64,000 bases of DNA from Rheinheimera sp. (GCF_030690345.1 NZ_JAUYGV010000008.1:312433-376432), one strand, 5' to 3'; positions 10,133 to 21,095 are shown, numbered from the stretch's first letter. Program-made: numbers and translations. Notes: a model not told the origin generated them from the letters alone.

Positions 10133-11290
10133 TTAAGCCAAACAACTTAAGTCGTACTGCGCGCTGTTATGGTATAAAGCGAAGCCAAAGCGCAGACGGT
10201 CAGCCCTATAGTCTGTTTCAATGCCAGCCCGTTTAAGTAAAGCTGCCAATTCGGCCACCTCAGGTACGCTGCCCGGCCGAAACGTTAAAAAATGGCCATG
10301 GCAGCTAAGATCCTGAGCCAACAAATTGCCGGCGTGCAATTTAGCATGTTGTACTGCCGCCAGTTTTTGTAAAAATGCCTGTTGCAACTGCTGTACATAC
10401 TGGTGAATACGGCCAACGCTGATGCCCTGTTGTTTAAATAAACGCAGTACCGCATTCAGCCGGTACAGCGCAGAAAAGTCCATGGTGGCACCGGCAAAAC
10501 GATAACCGTCTTCACTGTACAAAACCGTGGCCGATTTCTCTGCCGCTAAAGTACCAAACTCGGCAAACCAGCCGGTATACAACGGCCGCTCAGTGCTGCC
10601 AACCGGCACCGCCATAAAACAACAGCCCTCGCCGCCCTGGGCATACTTATAACTGCCGGCCAGATAAAAAATACGTTCGGCAATGGCAGATAAATCGGTC
10701 GGCAACGCCATAAAACCATGATAACCGTCGATTACGATCATCGCCTCACTGACAGCAGCAATTTGCTGTACAAAGCCGGTTAAATTGCTCACCGCCACGC
10801 CGGAGTTAAAAAATACCTGGCTGCAGAAAATAAGTTGATACTGGTTTGCTGCCGCTGATGCGGCAAAGCGCTGTTCAAAACTGTCATACGGTTCAGTGGC
10901 AACAATATCCACCTGCACATTGTCATATTCTGCCAGGCGTTTGACCTGACGCGAAAAACTGTAAAACTCGCTGTCTGTCGTTAAAATGCGCAACGGTTGG
11001 CGTAAATCAAAACAGCTGAGCAAACGCATCACTAATTCATGTGTATTAGGCGCAAACACAATTTGTTCCGGCTGCGGTAATTGCAGAATATCTGCGATCA
11101 GCTGCTGGGTTTGCGGCACTTTTTCGCCAAAAATATAGCGCCACTTGTCGTCTACCAGCCGCGCGGTGTCATCCCAGTATTCCAGCATGGCATCGCGGCT
11201 GACATCCGGCCAGTAATGATGCGAATGGCAGGCAAAATGCTGCTTGCCCTGATTGGCCTGCAAAAAGCGCTGATAAAATTGTTGATACAT
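10133..11290 (-). CDS. Kynureninase-like, PLP-dependent aminotransferase class V-fold enzyme
   Basis: Fold-type I PLP enzyme of 385 aa. The probable Schiff-base lysine is in LAGSYKYAQGGEG, the PLP-ring aspartate in MIVIDGYHGF, and the phosphate-binding region in VFAPNTHELVMRL. A strong Shine-Dalgarno (GGGGGGAG) precedes the ATG at 11290. The N-terminus FACHSHHYWPDV resembles kynureninase-type proteins, but it is shorter than typical KynU, no tryptophan-catabolic genes are adjacent, and the substrate cannot be assigned. It lies between hflC and purA with terminators on both sides, so it is a single-gene insertion into a usually tight cluster. Confidence 0.75.
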   Translation of the reverse strand: MYQQFYQRFLQANQGKQHFACHSHHYWPDVSRDAMLEYWDDTARLVDDKWRYIFGEKVPQTQQLIADILQLPQPEQIVFAPNTHELVMRLLSCFDLRQPLRILTTDSEFYSFSRQVKRLAEYDNVQVDIVATEPYDSFEQRFAASAAANQYQLIFCSQVFFNSGVAVSNLTGFVQQIAAVSEAMIVIDGYHGFMALPTDLSAIAERIFYLAGSYKYAQGGEGCCFMAVPVGSTERPLYTGWFAEFGTLAAEKSATVLYSEDGYRFAGATMDFSALYRLNAVLRLFKQQGISVGRIHQYVQQLQQAFLQKLAAVQHAKLHAGNLLAQDLSCHGHFLTFRPGSVPEVAELAALLKRAGIETDYRADRLRFGFALYHNSAQYDLSCLA

Positions 11291-11320
11291 AGCTCCCCCC
11301 GATACACCGTTACAGACAAA

Positions 11321-11340
11321 AAAGGCCCTTTCGGGCCTTT
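11321..11340 (-). terminator. Rho-independent terminator after hflC
   Basis: Perfect stem AAAGGCCC/GGGCCTTT with a 4-nt loop; the minus strand continues with a T run. It ends the hfq-hflX-hflK-hflC block. Confidence 0.9.
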
Positions 11341-11357
11341 TTCAGTACTGGCAGCAG

Positions 11358-12239
11358 TTAATTCTGCACCTTATCTGACTTCATATATTTAAAGAAATCA
11401 TTGTCCGGCTGTATAACTAACACATCATCCTTGCTTTTGAAGCTGTTTTTATACGCTTCGAGGCTACGGATAAAGGAGTAAAACTCAGCATTCTTGTTAA
11501 AGGTTTCAGCGTACACATTAGCGGCTAATGCATCACCTTCACCGCGCACACTACGCGAGTTACGCTCAGCATCTGCCACCATTACGGTAACGCGGGCGTC
11601 AACGTCGGCGCGGATAATTTCAGCTTCTTCCATACCTTTAGAGCGGTGCTCCCGCGCTACAGCATGGCGTTCAGCTTCCATCCGCGCAAAAATTGAACTA
11701 CTGACTTCCTGCGGCAGGTTAATTTGTTTAACCCGTACATCAACCACTTCAATGCCCAGCTCTTTTGACGCCTGGCCAGCTTGTTGTAAAGCACTTTGCA
11801 TTAGCTGCGTGCGCTCACCGGATACAATTTCCTGAATGGTACGGGCACCAAACTCAGTACGTAAACCGTTGTTAATGTATTGCTTTAATAACACTTCAGC
11901 TTGCGCTGTGTTACCGCCGGTAGAGAGAAAGTAGGCGCCAAAATCGTTGATACGCCATTTTACATAGCTGTCTACCAGTAAGTCTTTCTTCTCCGCGGTA
12001 ACGAAGCGATCCTGAGCATCATCCAGGGTTTGTACCCGCGCATCCAATTTGCGTACCGTTTCAATTAACGGCAACTTGAAATGCAGGCCCGGCTCATACA
12101 CCACAACGTTCTGCTCAGCGTCACGCTGAATTTTACCAAACTGAATCACTATGCCGCGCTGGCCTTCCGGCACTACAAACAAAGCTGACAGCACGATAAA
12201 ACCCACAACTACAATAATGGCAACTATAAAATTCTTCAT
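11358..12239 (-). CDS. hflC: FtsH protease modulator HflC
   Basis: Inner-membrane SPFH/band-7 protein that forms the HflKC cage around FtsH and modulates membrane-protein degradation. It is 293 aa, with one N-terminal membrane helix (about 4-22, IVAIIVVVGFIVLSALFVV), then the SPFH domain starting VPEGQRGIVIQFGKI and the helical segment rich in AEAERHAVAREHRSKG-type charged residues. It begins 3 nt after hflK, indicating translational coupling. Confidence 0.97.
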   Translation of the reverse strand: MKNFIVAIIVVVGFIVLSALFVVPEGQRGIVIQFGKIQRDAEQNVVVYEPGLHFKLPLIETVRKLDARVQTLDDAQDRFVTAEKKDLLVDSYVKWRINDFGAYFLSTGGNTAQAEVLLKQYINNGLRTEFGARTIQEIVSGERTQLMQSALQQAGQASKELGIEVVDVRVKQINLPQEVSSSIFARMEAERHAVAREHRSKGMEEAEIIRADVDARVTVMVADAERNSRSVRGEGDALAANVYAETFNKNAEFYSFIRSLEAYKNSFKSKDDVLVIQPDNDFFKYMKSDKVQN

Positions 12240-12242
12240 TGC

Positions 12243-13397
12243 TTACCCCCTGCCACTGCGCGCTGAACCGGCACGTGACGTGTCAGTGCGGTTTGAACTA
12301 CTGCTGTCCGTAGTACTACGCGACGGAATTAATGGCATAGCACCGGATGACGGCGCGGTACCGCTACTACCTTGGTTCAACATTTTATCTAATGGTAAAT
12401 ACATAATGTTATTACCATTTTTCACATCAACCAGTACTTTGGAAGTATTGCTGTATACCTGCTCCATAGTTTCCAGATACATACGGTCGCGGGTTACTTT
12501 CGGTGCAGCCAGATATTCCGGTAGCAGCTTTTCAAACCGGGCTACTTCACCCTGAGCTTTCAACACAATTTGTTGTTTATAAGCTTCCGCTTCCTGCATT
12601 ACACGGTTAACCTGACCACGGGCACGCGGTTCAATTTCACGCGCGTAGGCCTGAGCTTCCTGAATAAAACGTTCCTGGTCTTCTTGTGCCTTAATGGCGT
12701 CATCAAAGGCGTCACGCACTTCTTCCGGCGGCCTGGCGTCGCGGAAGTTAACATCAACCAGCGCTATGCCCATATTGTAGGGCTCAATAATACCTTCCAG
12801 TTCCTGACGGGTATTTTGCCGCACCACTTCACGGCCGCGGGTTAATACGTCATCCATAATGGAGTGACCAATAACATAACGCAGAGCAGCATCGGTGGCC
12901 TGATGCAGGCTGCTGTCGGCATCAACTACCGAGAATTTGTAAAGCCGTGCATTAAATACGCGGTACTGAATTTCAAAGGTAACCCGTACCAGGTTTTGAT
13001 CCTGTGTCAGCATAAAGCCGTCGCTGCGTAATGAGCGCACACTGGTAACATCAACCGGCAGTACATTATCGATAAACGTAGGTTTCCAATGAATACCAGG
13101 CCCCACTTCACTGTGATACTGGCCAAAACGCAACACTACACCACGCTCAGATTCTTTGATGGTGTAAAAACCACTGAATGCCCAAACCAGGGCCGCCACA
13201 ATTAACACCAGTATCAGGGCTGCTGATGCGCCACCGTTACTGCTGCCACCTGAAGATTTGCCTCCACCGAAAATGCCACCGAACTTTTTGCCTAAGTTAC
13301 GAAACACTTCATCTAAATCGGGCGGGCCTTGATCACGACCACCCTGTTTCCAGGGGTCGTTGTTCTTGCCGTTGTTGCCCGGCTCATTCCAAGCCAT
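12243..13397 (-). CDS. hflK: FtsH protease modulator HflK
   Basis: Partner of HflC in the periplasm-facing HflKC ring. It is 384 aa. The N-terminus is cytosolic and Gly/Asn/Asp-rich (MAWNEPGNNGKNNDPW and a GGGKSSGGSSNGG stretch), followed by one membrane helix (about 60-80) and the SPFH domain beginning FYTIKESERGVVLRFG. The C-terminal tail is Ser/Thr/Arg-rich and low complexity, as in other HflK proteins. Order hflX-hflK-hflC is conserved in gammaproteobacteria. Confidence 0.97.
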   Translation of the reverse strand: MAWNEPGNNGKNNDPWKQGGRDQGPPDLDEVFRNLGKKFGGIFGGGKSSGGSSNGGASAALILVLIVAALVWAFSGFYTIKESERGVVLRFGQYHSEVGPGIHWKPTFIDNVLPVDVTSVRSLRSDGFMLTQDQNLVRVTFEIQYRVFNARLYKFSVVDADSSLHQATDAALRYVIGHSIMDDVLTRGREVVRQNTRQELEGIIEPYNMGIALVDVNFRDARPPEEVRDAFDDAIKAQEDQERFIQEAQAYAREIEPRARGQVNRVMQEAEAYKQQIVLKAQGEVARFEKLLPEYLAAPKVTRDRMYLETMEQVYSNTSKVLVDVKNGNNIMYLPLDKMLNQGSSGTAPSSGAMPLIPSRSTTDSSSSNRTDTSRAGSARSGRG

Positions 13398-13438
13398 GCT
13401 CTACTCCAGTTTTAAGTTGTAAAATAAGGGCTAATGTA

Positions 13439-14734
13439 TCAAATAACCGCTGCGCTGACGACATAGTTTTCTAATGCCCCCTGCGATTGCTTTACGCTGC
13501 GTTGCCAGACTGACTCACTCAGCCGGAGCGTTAACTGACAATTGCCATCTGCGTCGAACTGCTCTTGCGTTATGCAGTGCTGTTGATGAAAACGGGCGCG
13601 CCATACCGCCTGGTCCGGCGGCAAAGACAAGTTGATATCGATATACCGCTCTGACAGCAACTGCGCGACGGCCTGCATCAGCAAGTCTATACCTTCACCG
13701 GTAGCGGCAGATAGATACACTGCCACCGGCTGATTATATTCGTTGTATTCAATACGTGGCTTTTGCTCAAGCAGGTCAATTTTATTGTATACCACTAACT
13801 GAGGTAAGTGATCTGCTTCAATCTCCTGCAATACTGCAGCTACCTGCTGCATATTGTCGGTTTTACGCGCATCGGCCGCATCAACGACATGCAATTGCAA
13901 ATCCGCTTCGCGGGTTTCCTGCAGCGTCGATTTAAATGCAGCGACTAAATCATGCGGTAAATGACGGATAAAGCCCACGGTGTCGGCCAGTACTATCTCG
14001 CCAACTCCCTTAAGCTTTAACTTGCGTAAGGTGGGATCTAACGTAGCAAACAATTGATCTGCCGCGTAAACATCGGCACGGGTAATGCGGTTAAACAAGG
14101 TTGACTTACCGGCATTGGTATAGCCGACTACCGACACCACCGGCACCGCTGAGCGTTGCCTTGCGCGCCGGCCTTGTTCACGTTGCCGCTCCAGTTTGTC
14201 CAAACGCAGCTGCAACGCTTTTACCCGTTCACGCAGTAAGCGCCGGTCGGTTTCCAGCTGGGTTTCACCCGGGCCACGTAAGCCTATGCCACCTTTTTGC
14301 CGGTCAAGACTATCCCAGCCACGCACCAGACGCGAGGCTAAATGCTTTAACTGAGCCAGCTCTACCTGCAGCTTGCCCTCAAAAGTACGGGCACGCTGGG
14401 CAAAAATATCCAGAATAAGGGTGGTACGGTCAATTACGCGGGTCAGACACAACCGCTCTAAATTACGGGTTTGTGCCGGACTTAACGCATGATTAAAAAT
14501 AACCACTGTTGCCTGATGCTGCTCTACCAGGTCGGCAATGTCCTGTGCTTTACCTGAGCCGACAAAAAACTTCGGATCAGGGGCGCTGCGATTGGTGCTA
14601 ACCACTTCTATGCTGTTAACACCGGCAGAAGACACCAATAGCTTAAGTTCAGCTAAATCTTCACTGGTATGCTGCTGCGAAAAGTTCACATGGACAAGGA
14701 TCGCTTGTTCCGGTACAGCGTTAATGTCAGACAA
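13439..14734 (-). CDS. hflX: Ribosome-rescue GTPase HflX
   Basis: TRAFAC-class GTPase that binds and splits stalled 70S ribosomes, notably after heat stress. It is 431 aa. The N-terminal HflX domain is followed by a helical linker (KALQLRLDKLERQREQGRR) and the G domain with G1 GYTNAGKSTLFN, G3 DTVGFIRHLPH and G4 NKIDLL. The glycine-rich GIGLRGPGETQLETDRR motif typical of HflX is present. It lies 17 nt after hfq and shortly before hflK. Confidence 0.97.
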   Translation of the reverse strand: MSDINAVPEQAILVHVNFSQQHTSEDLAELKLLVSSAGVNSIEVVSTNRSAPDPKFFVGSGKAQDIADLVEQHQATVVIFNHALSPAQTRNLERLCLTRVIDRTTLILDIFAQRARTFEGKLQVELAQLKHLASRLVRGWDSLDRQKGGIGLRGPGETQLETDRRLLRERVKALQLRLDKLERQREQGRRARQRSAVPVVSVVGYTNAGKSTLFNRITRADVYAADQLFATLDPTLRKLKLKGVGEIVLADTVGFIRHLPHDLVAAFKSTLQETREADLQLHVVDAADARKTDNMQQVAAVLQEIEADHLPQLVVYNKIDLLEQKPRIEYNEYNQPVAVYLSAATGEGIDLLMQAVAQLLSERYIDINLSLPPDQAVWRARFHQQHCITQEQFDADGNCQLTLRLSESVWQRSVKQSQGALENYVVSAAVI

Positions 14735-14751
14735 GCGAACAACCCCTGTTG

Positions 14752-15039
<288 letters not shown>

Positions 15040-15099
15040 TTATATTGGTATTATTTTTTTTATTTCAAGTTGTTAAAACGTCTTTTTTATCCATCTTGT

Positions 15100-16029
15100 T
15101 TAGCTTAGCGAAGATAAAATCGCTTGCAAGTTTTCTGACATCGGCGCATCACTTTTTAACCATGTCAGGTCATGCCAGCTTCTTAACCAGGTAAGTTGAC
15201 GTTTTGCCAGTTGCCTGGTTGCCGCTATGCCACGCAATGTCATCTCCGCATAACTGCATTCGCCGTCCAGATATTGCCACATCTGCCGGTAGCCGACACA
15301 GCGCATGGATGGTAAATCAGGATGTAAATCAGTACGTTGTTTTAGCTTTAAAACTTCCTGTTCAAAACCTGCCGCCAACATTTGCTCGTATCTTTGCGCT
15401 ATACGTTGGTGCAGCACTGCGCGATCTTCCGGCGCAATAGCAAATTGGTGTACCGGAAAGCCAAAAGGTTCCCCTTTCTGTGCAGTAAGTTCCGTTAAAG
15501 TACGTCCGCTAATACGAAAGACTTCTAACGCACGGTTGATACGTTGCGGATCATTCGGATGGATCCGCAGCGCCGACACCGGATCCACTGCTGCCAGTTC
15601 GCCATGTAATGCCGGCCAGCCTTTTTCTGCCGCTTCCAGCTCCAACTGCTGCCGCACCGCCGGATCCGCTTCCGGTAATGGTGATATACCTTCGAGCAAT
15701 GCTTTGAAGTACAACATAGTACCACCAACCAGAATAGGAATGTTACCACGATGTTGAATTTCTGCAATTAGACGCAACGCATCAGCACGGAAGTCTGCCG
15801 CAGAATAGCTTTGCGCCGGGTCACGGATATCCAGCAGATGGTGCGGTGCCAACTCCAGCTCTGCAGCAGTCGGTTTAGCTGTGCCGATATCCATACCACG
15901 GTAAATCAAGGCACTGTCAACACTAACTAACTCTGACGGCAAGCGCTGATACAGCTCAGTCGCCAGAGCTGTTTTACCCGACGCTGTTGGCCCCAGCAAA
16001 AAAATCACCGCTGTGTTGGTATTAGTCAT
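15100..16029 (-). CDS. miaA: tRNA dimethylallyltransferase MiaA
   Basis: Transfers a dimethylallyl group from DMAPP to N6 of A37 in tRNAs reading codons that begin with U. I place the start at 16029 ([20 protein letters not shown]), giving 309 aa; the frame runs further upstream to 16116, but that part overlaps mutL and is not family-like. P-loop [11 protein letters not shown], the [16 protein letters not shown] motif and the zinc-binding-loop region [17 protein letters not shown] are present. The ATG overlaps the mutL stop (ATGA), so the two genes are translationally coupled. Confidence 0.97.
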   Translation of the reverse strand: MTNTNTAVIFLLGPTASGKTALATELYQRLPSELVSVDSALIYRGMDIGTAKPTAAELELAPHHLLDIRDPAQSYSAADFRADALRLIAEIQHRGNIPILVGGTMLYFKALLEGISPLPEADPAVRQQLELEAAEKGWPALHGELAAVDPVSALRIHPNDPQRINRALEVFRISGRTLTELTAQKGEPFGFPVHQFAIAPEDRAVLHQRIAQRYEQMLAAGFEQEVLKLKQRTDLHPDLPSMRCVGYRQMWQYLDGECSYAEMTLRGIAATRQLAKRQLTWLRSWHDLTWLKSDAPMSENLQAILSSLS

Positions 16030-17741
16030 GCAGTTTGCTCCTGCAACAGCGCCAGGGTTGCATCCAATTGCAGCGGCACCGCCAGCCGGCCGCTGTCGCC
16101 GGCTATTTGCGGGCAATATTCTAACAAGCGCACTGCATCCAACCCATTAGCATTAAGTAGCATAGATACTAAACCGGGCAGAGGATTGGCATCTGCCGTT
16201 TGTGCCAGCTGGCTTAACCACAGCGGGATCCAATGGCTTAACGTAGTGTGCCGCAACCAGCCCGGCACAGCGCGGATAATTAACACCTCATCGGTTAACA
16301 GCATATCAAAACCGGCTTGGTTCAGTTGGCGCGCATTATGCGTTAATACACTCATTTGCGCGGCATCGAGTGTCAGGCGCTGCGGCAATAATAACGGCAC
16401 CGGCGTAATCTGCTGTGCTGCGCTGTAAGCGGCTATAGCGGCGGCCAAATCAATCAATGTCACATCCGCACCGTGTTGCTGCAATAAATAGCGGTTGCGG
16501 GCAATTAACGGTCTGGCCGGCGTGAGCTCAGTGGCTGTCGGCGCCGGCTTAAGCGGCGTGTCAGATTGTTCCCCCGTGTGGCTATGTTGCCAGTAAGACA
16601 ACTCACGGCCAACCTGCACTGCAGCAGGCCGGCGCGGTTGATAACTGCCGCCGCTTTGCACGCGGTAAGCAGAGGTGGCGCTTTCCTGCACATTATTTGC
16701 AGTATGGCCGTTAGCCGTAATCTGTATGGGGTTATCAGCCGGGCTTAACTGCGCTAAAGCATCGCTTAGTGCTGATACCACAAAATCGTGAATTAAACGC
16801 GCCTGATGAAAGCGTACTTCATGCTTGGCCGGATGCACATTCACGTCTACCTGACGCGGGTCCAGTTCCAGATACAACACAAAAGCCGGTTGTTGCTCCT
16901 GGCTTAAACTGTCGCCATAGGCCTGGCGGATAGCGTGGTTCAGCAATTTATCCCGCATCATACGGCCATTTACGTAACTGTATTGGCATTGTAACTGCGC
17001 AGAGCACGCTTGCGGCTGCACTATCCAGCCCCAAATCCGTACATCGCCGTAGCGGTTTTCAATAAAGGCGGCCTGCTCTGCAAAAGCGCGGCCACATAAA
17101 GCCCCCACCCGTTTTTGCCGTTGTTCGTCTGTCGTGGCAGCTTTTAACCGGCGCACGCTCTGGCCGTTATGCGTCAATTGCCAGCTCACGTCGTAGCGGC
17201 TTAGCGCCAAACGCTTTACCAGCTCATCAATATGACCAAACTCGGTTTTATCGGTACGCATAAACTTGCGCCTGGCCGGGGTGTTAAAAAATAAATCCAA
17301 CACTTCAATACTGGTACCCACCGGATGCGCTGCAGGGCGTACCTCTACCTGCATCTCGCGTCCGGCGGCACTGGCTTGCCAGGCTGCGTGTTGCTCAGCC
17401 GTTTTCGACGTCAGCGTAAGCCGTGATACCGAGCTGATACTGGCCAGAGCTTCACCACGAAAACCCAAACTGTTGATGGCTTCCAAATCGTCAAGATCGG
17501 TAATTTTACTGGTAGCGTGCCGGCTTAAAGCCAACACTAATTCCTGCTCTGCTATGCCACTGCCGTTGTCACGCACGCGGATAAGTTTGCTGCCGCCTTT
17601 TTCTATATCAATATCAATATGGCTGGCACCGGCATCGAGGCTGTTTTCCACTAACTCCTTGACTACAGACGCCGGACGCTCAACAACTTCACCGGCCGCA
17701 ATCTGGTTAGCCAGCTGCGGCGGTAAGATACGGATGGGCAT
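16026..17741 (-). CDS. mutL: DNA mismatch repair protein MutL
   Basis: GHKL ATPase that couples MutS mismatch recognition to downstream nicking and helicase loading. It is 571 aa (E. coli 615). GHKL motifs: [17 protein letters not shown] (motif I), RDNGSGI (II) and [16 protein letters not shown] (III) in the first 110 residues. A low-complexity linker spans about 335-420, then the C-terminal dimerisation domain. No DQHAxxERxxYE-type endonuclease motif is seen, in keeping with MutH-dependent MutL proteins. It starts 2 nt after the amiB stop and overlaps miaA by 4 nt. Confidence 0.97.
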   Translation of the reverse strand: MPIRILPPQLANQIAAGEVVERPASVVKELVENSLDAGASHIDIDIEKGGSKLIRVRDNGSGIAEQELVLALSRHATSKITDLDDLEAINSLGFRGEALASISSVSRLTLTSKTAEQHAAWQASAAGREMQVEVRPAAHPVGTSIEVLDLFFNTPARRKFMRTDKTEFGHIDELVKRLALSRYDVSWQLTHNGQSVRRLKAATTDEQRQKRVGALCGRAFAEQAAFIENRYGDVRIWGWIVQPQACSAQLQCQYSYVNGRMMRDKLLNHAIRQAYGDSLSQEQQPAFVLYLELDPRQVDVNVHPAKHEVRFHQARLIHDFVVSALSDALAQLSPADNPIQITANGHTANNVQESATSAYRVQSGGSYQPRRPAAVQVGRELSYWQHSHTGEQSDTPLKPAPTATELTPARPLIARNRYLLQQHGADVTLIDLAAAIAAYSAAQQITPVPLLLPQRLTLDAAQMSVLTHNARQLNQAGFDMLLTDEVLIIRAVPGWLRHTTLSHWIPLWLSQLAQTADANPLPGLVSMLLNANGLDAVRLLEYCPQIAGDSGRLAVPLQLDATLALLQEQTA

Positions 17742-17743
17742 AA

Positions 17744-19051
17744 TTAAGGGATCCGCAGTGTCTGACCAACACGAATACTATCGTTAGCCAGTTGATTGTG
17801 GTTACGTAAATCATCCACCGAAACGTTATAACGCTGCGCCAGCAACGACAGCGACTCGCCGGCGCTGACTCTGTGCTCACGGGCACGTTGCTGAGCAAAC
17901 AGTGAGTCTGCCGGCGCTGACTTTTCAAAATGACGTTTTAACGCAGTAAACAACGATTGCGCCAACTTGGTTTGATAGGCAGACGAGCGTAGCTGCCGCT
18001 CTTCTTTCGGGTTGGAAATAAAGCCGACTTCTACCAAAATGGACGGAATATCCGGCGCTTTCAGCACACCTAAACTGGCCGCCTGCGGTTGCTTTTTATG
18101 CAGATAAGCAACCTTACCCAGCTCCTGCAACACTTCATTGGCCGCCTGATACGCCGTTATCATCGAATGGTTCATCGATAAATCCAACACCGTTTGTGCC
18201 AGATAACGCTCGTTGGCAGAGTCTTTGATAATTTCCGCGACGCCGCCCAATAATTCAGAATGACGTTCAGTTTGCTCCAGCATCCGGCCTACTTCAGATG
18301 TGGCACGCCGCAGCGATAACACCCACACCGAGGCACCACGTGGCTGTGGCGTGGTAAAAGCATCAGCATGAATAGAAACCAGTAAATCGGCCTGCTGGCC
18401 GCGGGCAATCTCGGTACGCCGGTTAACATGAATATAATAATCATTAGTGCGTACCATCATGGCTTTCATGCCGGGCTGGCTGTTAATTAACTGCGCCAGC
18501 TGTTTGGCGATAGGCAAAGTAATATTTTTTTCATAAAACCCGCTGGGGCCAATGGACCCGGGATCTTCCCCACCGTGGCCGGCATCAATGGCAATAACAA
18601 TATCGCGTGCCGCCCGAATTGCCGCCGGCGGTATATTTTGTACCGGCTGATCGTCGGGTAAATCGACCACTAAACGATGACCATAAGGCGGTGTGGGCGG
18701 CAAGGTAAAAACGTTAGCATTACTGTGCTTGGCTAAGTCGAGCACGATACGCATGCTGTTACCATCACCACTACTGCGAATAGCTTTAATTAACGCAGAC
18801 TCGCCGGATATCTCCGGCAAACTGCTGCCGCCTTTAATATTACTTAAATCAATCACCAGCCGGTCTGGTTTATCCAAACTAAAGCTTTTATGCTCAGGCG
18901 CTGCCGACATATCAAACACCACCCGGGTGTTATCCGGTGATGGCCAAACCCGCACACTCTGCACCTGATTCGACGCCAGCGCAGCAAAGCTATGCAGCGC
19001 CAGGCTCAGCAGCAAACAGCTTTTGATTTTGTAATAGTTATTTTTCATCAT
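17744..19051 (-). CDS. amiB: N-acetylmuramoyl-L-alanine amidase AmiB (AMIN-Amidase_3-LysM)
   Basis: Periplasmic zinc amidase that splits septal peptidoglycan during cell separation. It is 435 aa: a signal peptide (about 1-26, ending ALAS), an AMIN domain (about 28-135), an Amidase_3 catalytic domain opening with [19 protein letters not shown] (zinc His, with SIHADAF further on) and a C-terminal LysM (about 392-435, [19 protein letters not shown]). Two adjacent ATGs compete for the start; either overlaps the 3' end of tsaE by about 11-14 nt. Part of the tsaE-amiB-mutL-miaA unit. Confidence 0.96.
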   Translation of the reverse strand: MMKNNYYKIKSCLLLSLALHSFAALASNQVQSVRVWPSPDNTRVVFDMSAAPEHKSFSLDKPDRLVIDLSNIKGGSSLPEISGESALIKAIRSSGDGNSMRIVLDLAKHSNANVFTLPPTPPYGHRLVVDLPDDQPVQNIPPAAIRAARDIVIAIDAGHGGEDPGSIGPSGFYEKNITLPIAKQLAQLINSQPGMKAMMVRTNDYYIHVNRRTEIARGQQADLLVSIHADAFTTPQPRGASVWVLSLRRATSEVGRMLEQTERHSELLGGVAEIIKDSANERYLAQTVLDLSMNHSMITAYQAANEVLQELGKVAYLHKKQPQAASLGVLKAPDIPSILVEVGFISNPKEERQLRSSAYQTKLAQSLFTALKRHFEKSAPADSLFAQQRAREHRVSAGESLSLLAQRYNVSVDDLRNHNQLANDSIRVGQTLRIP

Positions 19052-19508
19052 CCGCTACAGCTTTCAATATTTGGTCACCGGCAGCAGTATTGGCTGTTAA
19101 CTCAGCCCGCCGGTGTTCCTGTTCAAAAATTAAGTGTATGTCGAGATCCGCCACAGGTAAATATCCACAACCCCGCTCTGGCCATTCAATCAAACATAGA
19201 CTATCAGCACGAAAATAATCGCGAATGCCCATAAACTCCAGCTCTTCACTGTCGCGCAAGCGGTACAGATCAAAATGATATACCGCCAACTGCGCTAACT
19301 GATAAGGCTCTACCAGGGTGTAAGTCGGGCTTTTTACCGTACCTTTGTGCCCCAAAGCGTTAATCAGACCGCGACTGAAGGTGGTTTTACCGGCACCCAG
19401 TTCGCCATGCAAAAAAACTGTCAGACCACCGCTAACATGACGTGCCAGCCGCTGCGCCAGCAATAAGGTTGCCGCTTCATCCTTTAATACATACTGAAAT
19501 TGCGCCAC
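19038..19508 (-). CDS. tsaE: tRNA threonylcarbamoyladenosine biosynthesis ATPase TsaE
   Basis: ATPase needed with TsaB and TsaD to form t6A37 on tRNAs decoding ANN codons. It is 156 aa, normal length. Walker A HGELGAGKTTFSRGLI, the SPTYTLVEPY motif and the Walker B-like YHFDLYRL are all present, and LIEWPERG lies near the C-terminus. First gene of the block. In E. coli nnr (yjeF) sits between queG and tsaE; here queG is divergent and nnr is absent from the locus. Confidence 0.97.
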   Translation of the reverse strand: MAQFQYVLKDEAATLLLAQRLARHVSGGLTVFLHGELGAGKTTFSRGLINALGHKGTVKSPTYTLVEPYQLAQLAVYHFDLYRLRDSEELEFMGIRDYFRADSLCLIEWPERGCGYLPVADLDIHLIFEQEHRRAELTANTAAGDQILKAVADDEK

Positions 19509-19692
19509 TTATCACCACTTATACTGTTACCCGGCCGTTATAAGCGCTATGTTAACAAATTAATCACCCGCTGAGCCAGCAAAACTGCCGGCCGTGTCTA
19601 TGACTCAGTACAAAGCAGCAAGGTTCCCGCCCGGCACGCGCCTTAGTGTACTATATGCTAAATTGCACTGTGATTTCTTAACTACCAACAGC

Positions 19693-20826
19693 ATGACTAC
19701 AGATTACGCCGCTTTAGCGCAGCAAATAAAACAATGGGCAAAAGAGCTTGGTTTCGCCCAACTGGGTATTACCGGCGTGTCTTTACCCGATGCCGAACGT
19801 CAGTTGCAAAAATGGCTTGCTGCCGGCTACCACGGTGAAATGGACTATATGGCCAGCCACGGTATGTTGCGAGCCAGGCCGGCCGAGTTGCTACCGGGCA
19901 CCTTAAGGGTGTTAAGTGTGCGCATGGATTATCTGCCGCAAGGTGCCGGTTTTGCTACCAACCTGGCCGACCCGACACAAGCCTATATCAGCCGCTATGC
20001 GCTGGGCCGCGACTACCATAAATTAATCCGTAACCGGTTAAAACAACTGGGCGAGCGCATTAACCAACAGGTGGCCGAGCTGGGTTACCGGCCTTTTACT
20101 GATTCGGCACCCGTTATGGAACGGCCGTTGGCACAGCAAGCCGGGTTGGGCTGGGTTGGAAAACACAGTTTATTGCTCAACAACGAGGCCGGCTCGTGGT
20201 TTTTCCTGGGCGAGTTACTGGTTAATTTGCCGCTGCCCATCGATACGCCACACCCGGGCGATTGCGGCAGCTGTGTGGCCTGCATCACCAGTTGCCCCAC
20301 CGGCGCTATTGTTGAGCCCTATGTCGTTGACGCCAGACGCTGCATTTCTTATCTTACCATTGAGCTTAAAGGTGCCATTCCCGAGCAGTTCAGGCCACTT
20401 ATCGGCAACCGCATCTATGGCTGTGATGACTGCCAACTGGTGTGCCCGGAAAACCGCGCCGCACCGCTGAGCATTGAAGGTGACTTTCAGCGCCGACCAC
20501 AATGGCAAAGTCAAAGTCTGCTCAGCTTGTTTGCCTGGCAGCAGCATGAATTTTTAAGCTATACCGAAGGCAGTGCCATCCGCCGCATCGGCTATGAACG
20601 CTGGCAGCGTAATATTGCCGTCGCTTTGGGTAATGCGCCTTATCAGGTTGAAATTATGCAGGCATTAACAACTAAACTTGATAGTGCCAGCGAGCTGGTA
20701 GCCGAACATATTCACTGGGCGTTAGCACAACAAAAACGCAAAAGCTGGCAGGCAGAATCATTATTGCCGCGCAGTACAGAGCGGCTGGTACGGATTATTC
20801 AAAAAGGCTTACCACGGGATGCATAA
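19693..20826 (+). CDS. queG: Epoxyqueuosine reductase QueG
   Basis: Cobalamin- and [4Fe-4S]-dependent enzyme for the last step of queuosine synthesis in tRNA. The ATG at 19693 (MTTDYAALAQQIKQW) gives 377 aa, like E. coli QueG (379); the longer open frame from 19594 has no family support. Two ferredoxin-type clusters are visible: CGSCVACITSCPTGAI and CDDCQLVCPEN. The N-terminal cobalamin-binding half contains GYHGEMDYMASH. It is divergent from tsaE, and its last 32 nt overlap the 3' end of the DUF1289 gene on the other strand. Confidence 0.97.
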   Translation: MTTDYAALAQQIKQWAKELGFAQLGITGVSLPDAERQLQKWLAAGYHGEMDYMASHGMLRARPAELLPGTLRVLSVRMDYLPQGAGFATNLADPTQAYISRYALGRDYHKLIRNRLKQLGERINQQVAELGYRPFTDSAPVMERPLAQQAGLGWVGKHSLLLNNEAGSWFFLGELLVNLPLPIDTPHPGDCGSCVACITSCPTGAIVEPYVVDARRCISYLTIELKGAIPEQFRPLIGNRIYGCDDCQLVCPENRAAPLSIEGDFQRRPQWQSQSLLSLFAWQQHEFLSYTEGSAIRRIGYERWQRNIAVALGNAPYQVEIMQALTTKLDSASELVAEHIHWALAQQKRKSWQAESLLPRSTERLVRIIQKGLPRDA

Positions 20827-21001
20827 CAACAGCGACTGCCTCACGCTGCGCCATTCGCTCGGCAGCCAGATGTAAAATTTGCTCACGCCGCAATACATCT
20901 GCAGTGTGCCACTCAATAATTTCCTGCACCAAACGGCCGCAGCCCAGGCAACAGTCTTGCTGATCCAAACAACAATTGCGCACACAAGGAGACTCAGACA
21001 T
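20795..21001 (-). CDS. DUF1289 family small Cys-rich protein
   Basis: A 68-aa protein starting MSESPCVRNCCLDQQDCC at 21001. The cysteine spacing C-x3-C-C-x5-C-C-x2-CGR (CCLGCGRLVQEIIEWHTA) is the DUF1289 signature (YdhL-like); the family is thought to bind metal, and its function is not established. The frame continues upstream to 21061, but that stretch (MRFFVFCDIVNACLT) is not family-like. It converges on queG with overlapping 3' ends. Confidence 0.8.
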   Translation of the reverse strand: MSESPCVRNCCLDQQDCCLGCGRLVQEIIEWHTADVLRREQILHLAAERMAQREAVAVVMHPVVSLFE

Positions 21002-21095
21002 AGCGGGCCGGCAGTGTGTTAAACATGCATTAACTATATCGCAGAAAACAAAAAACCGCACTGTGCTTACGCAAAGTACGGTTTCTTATCGAATT

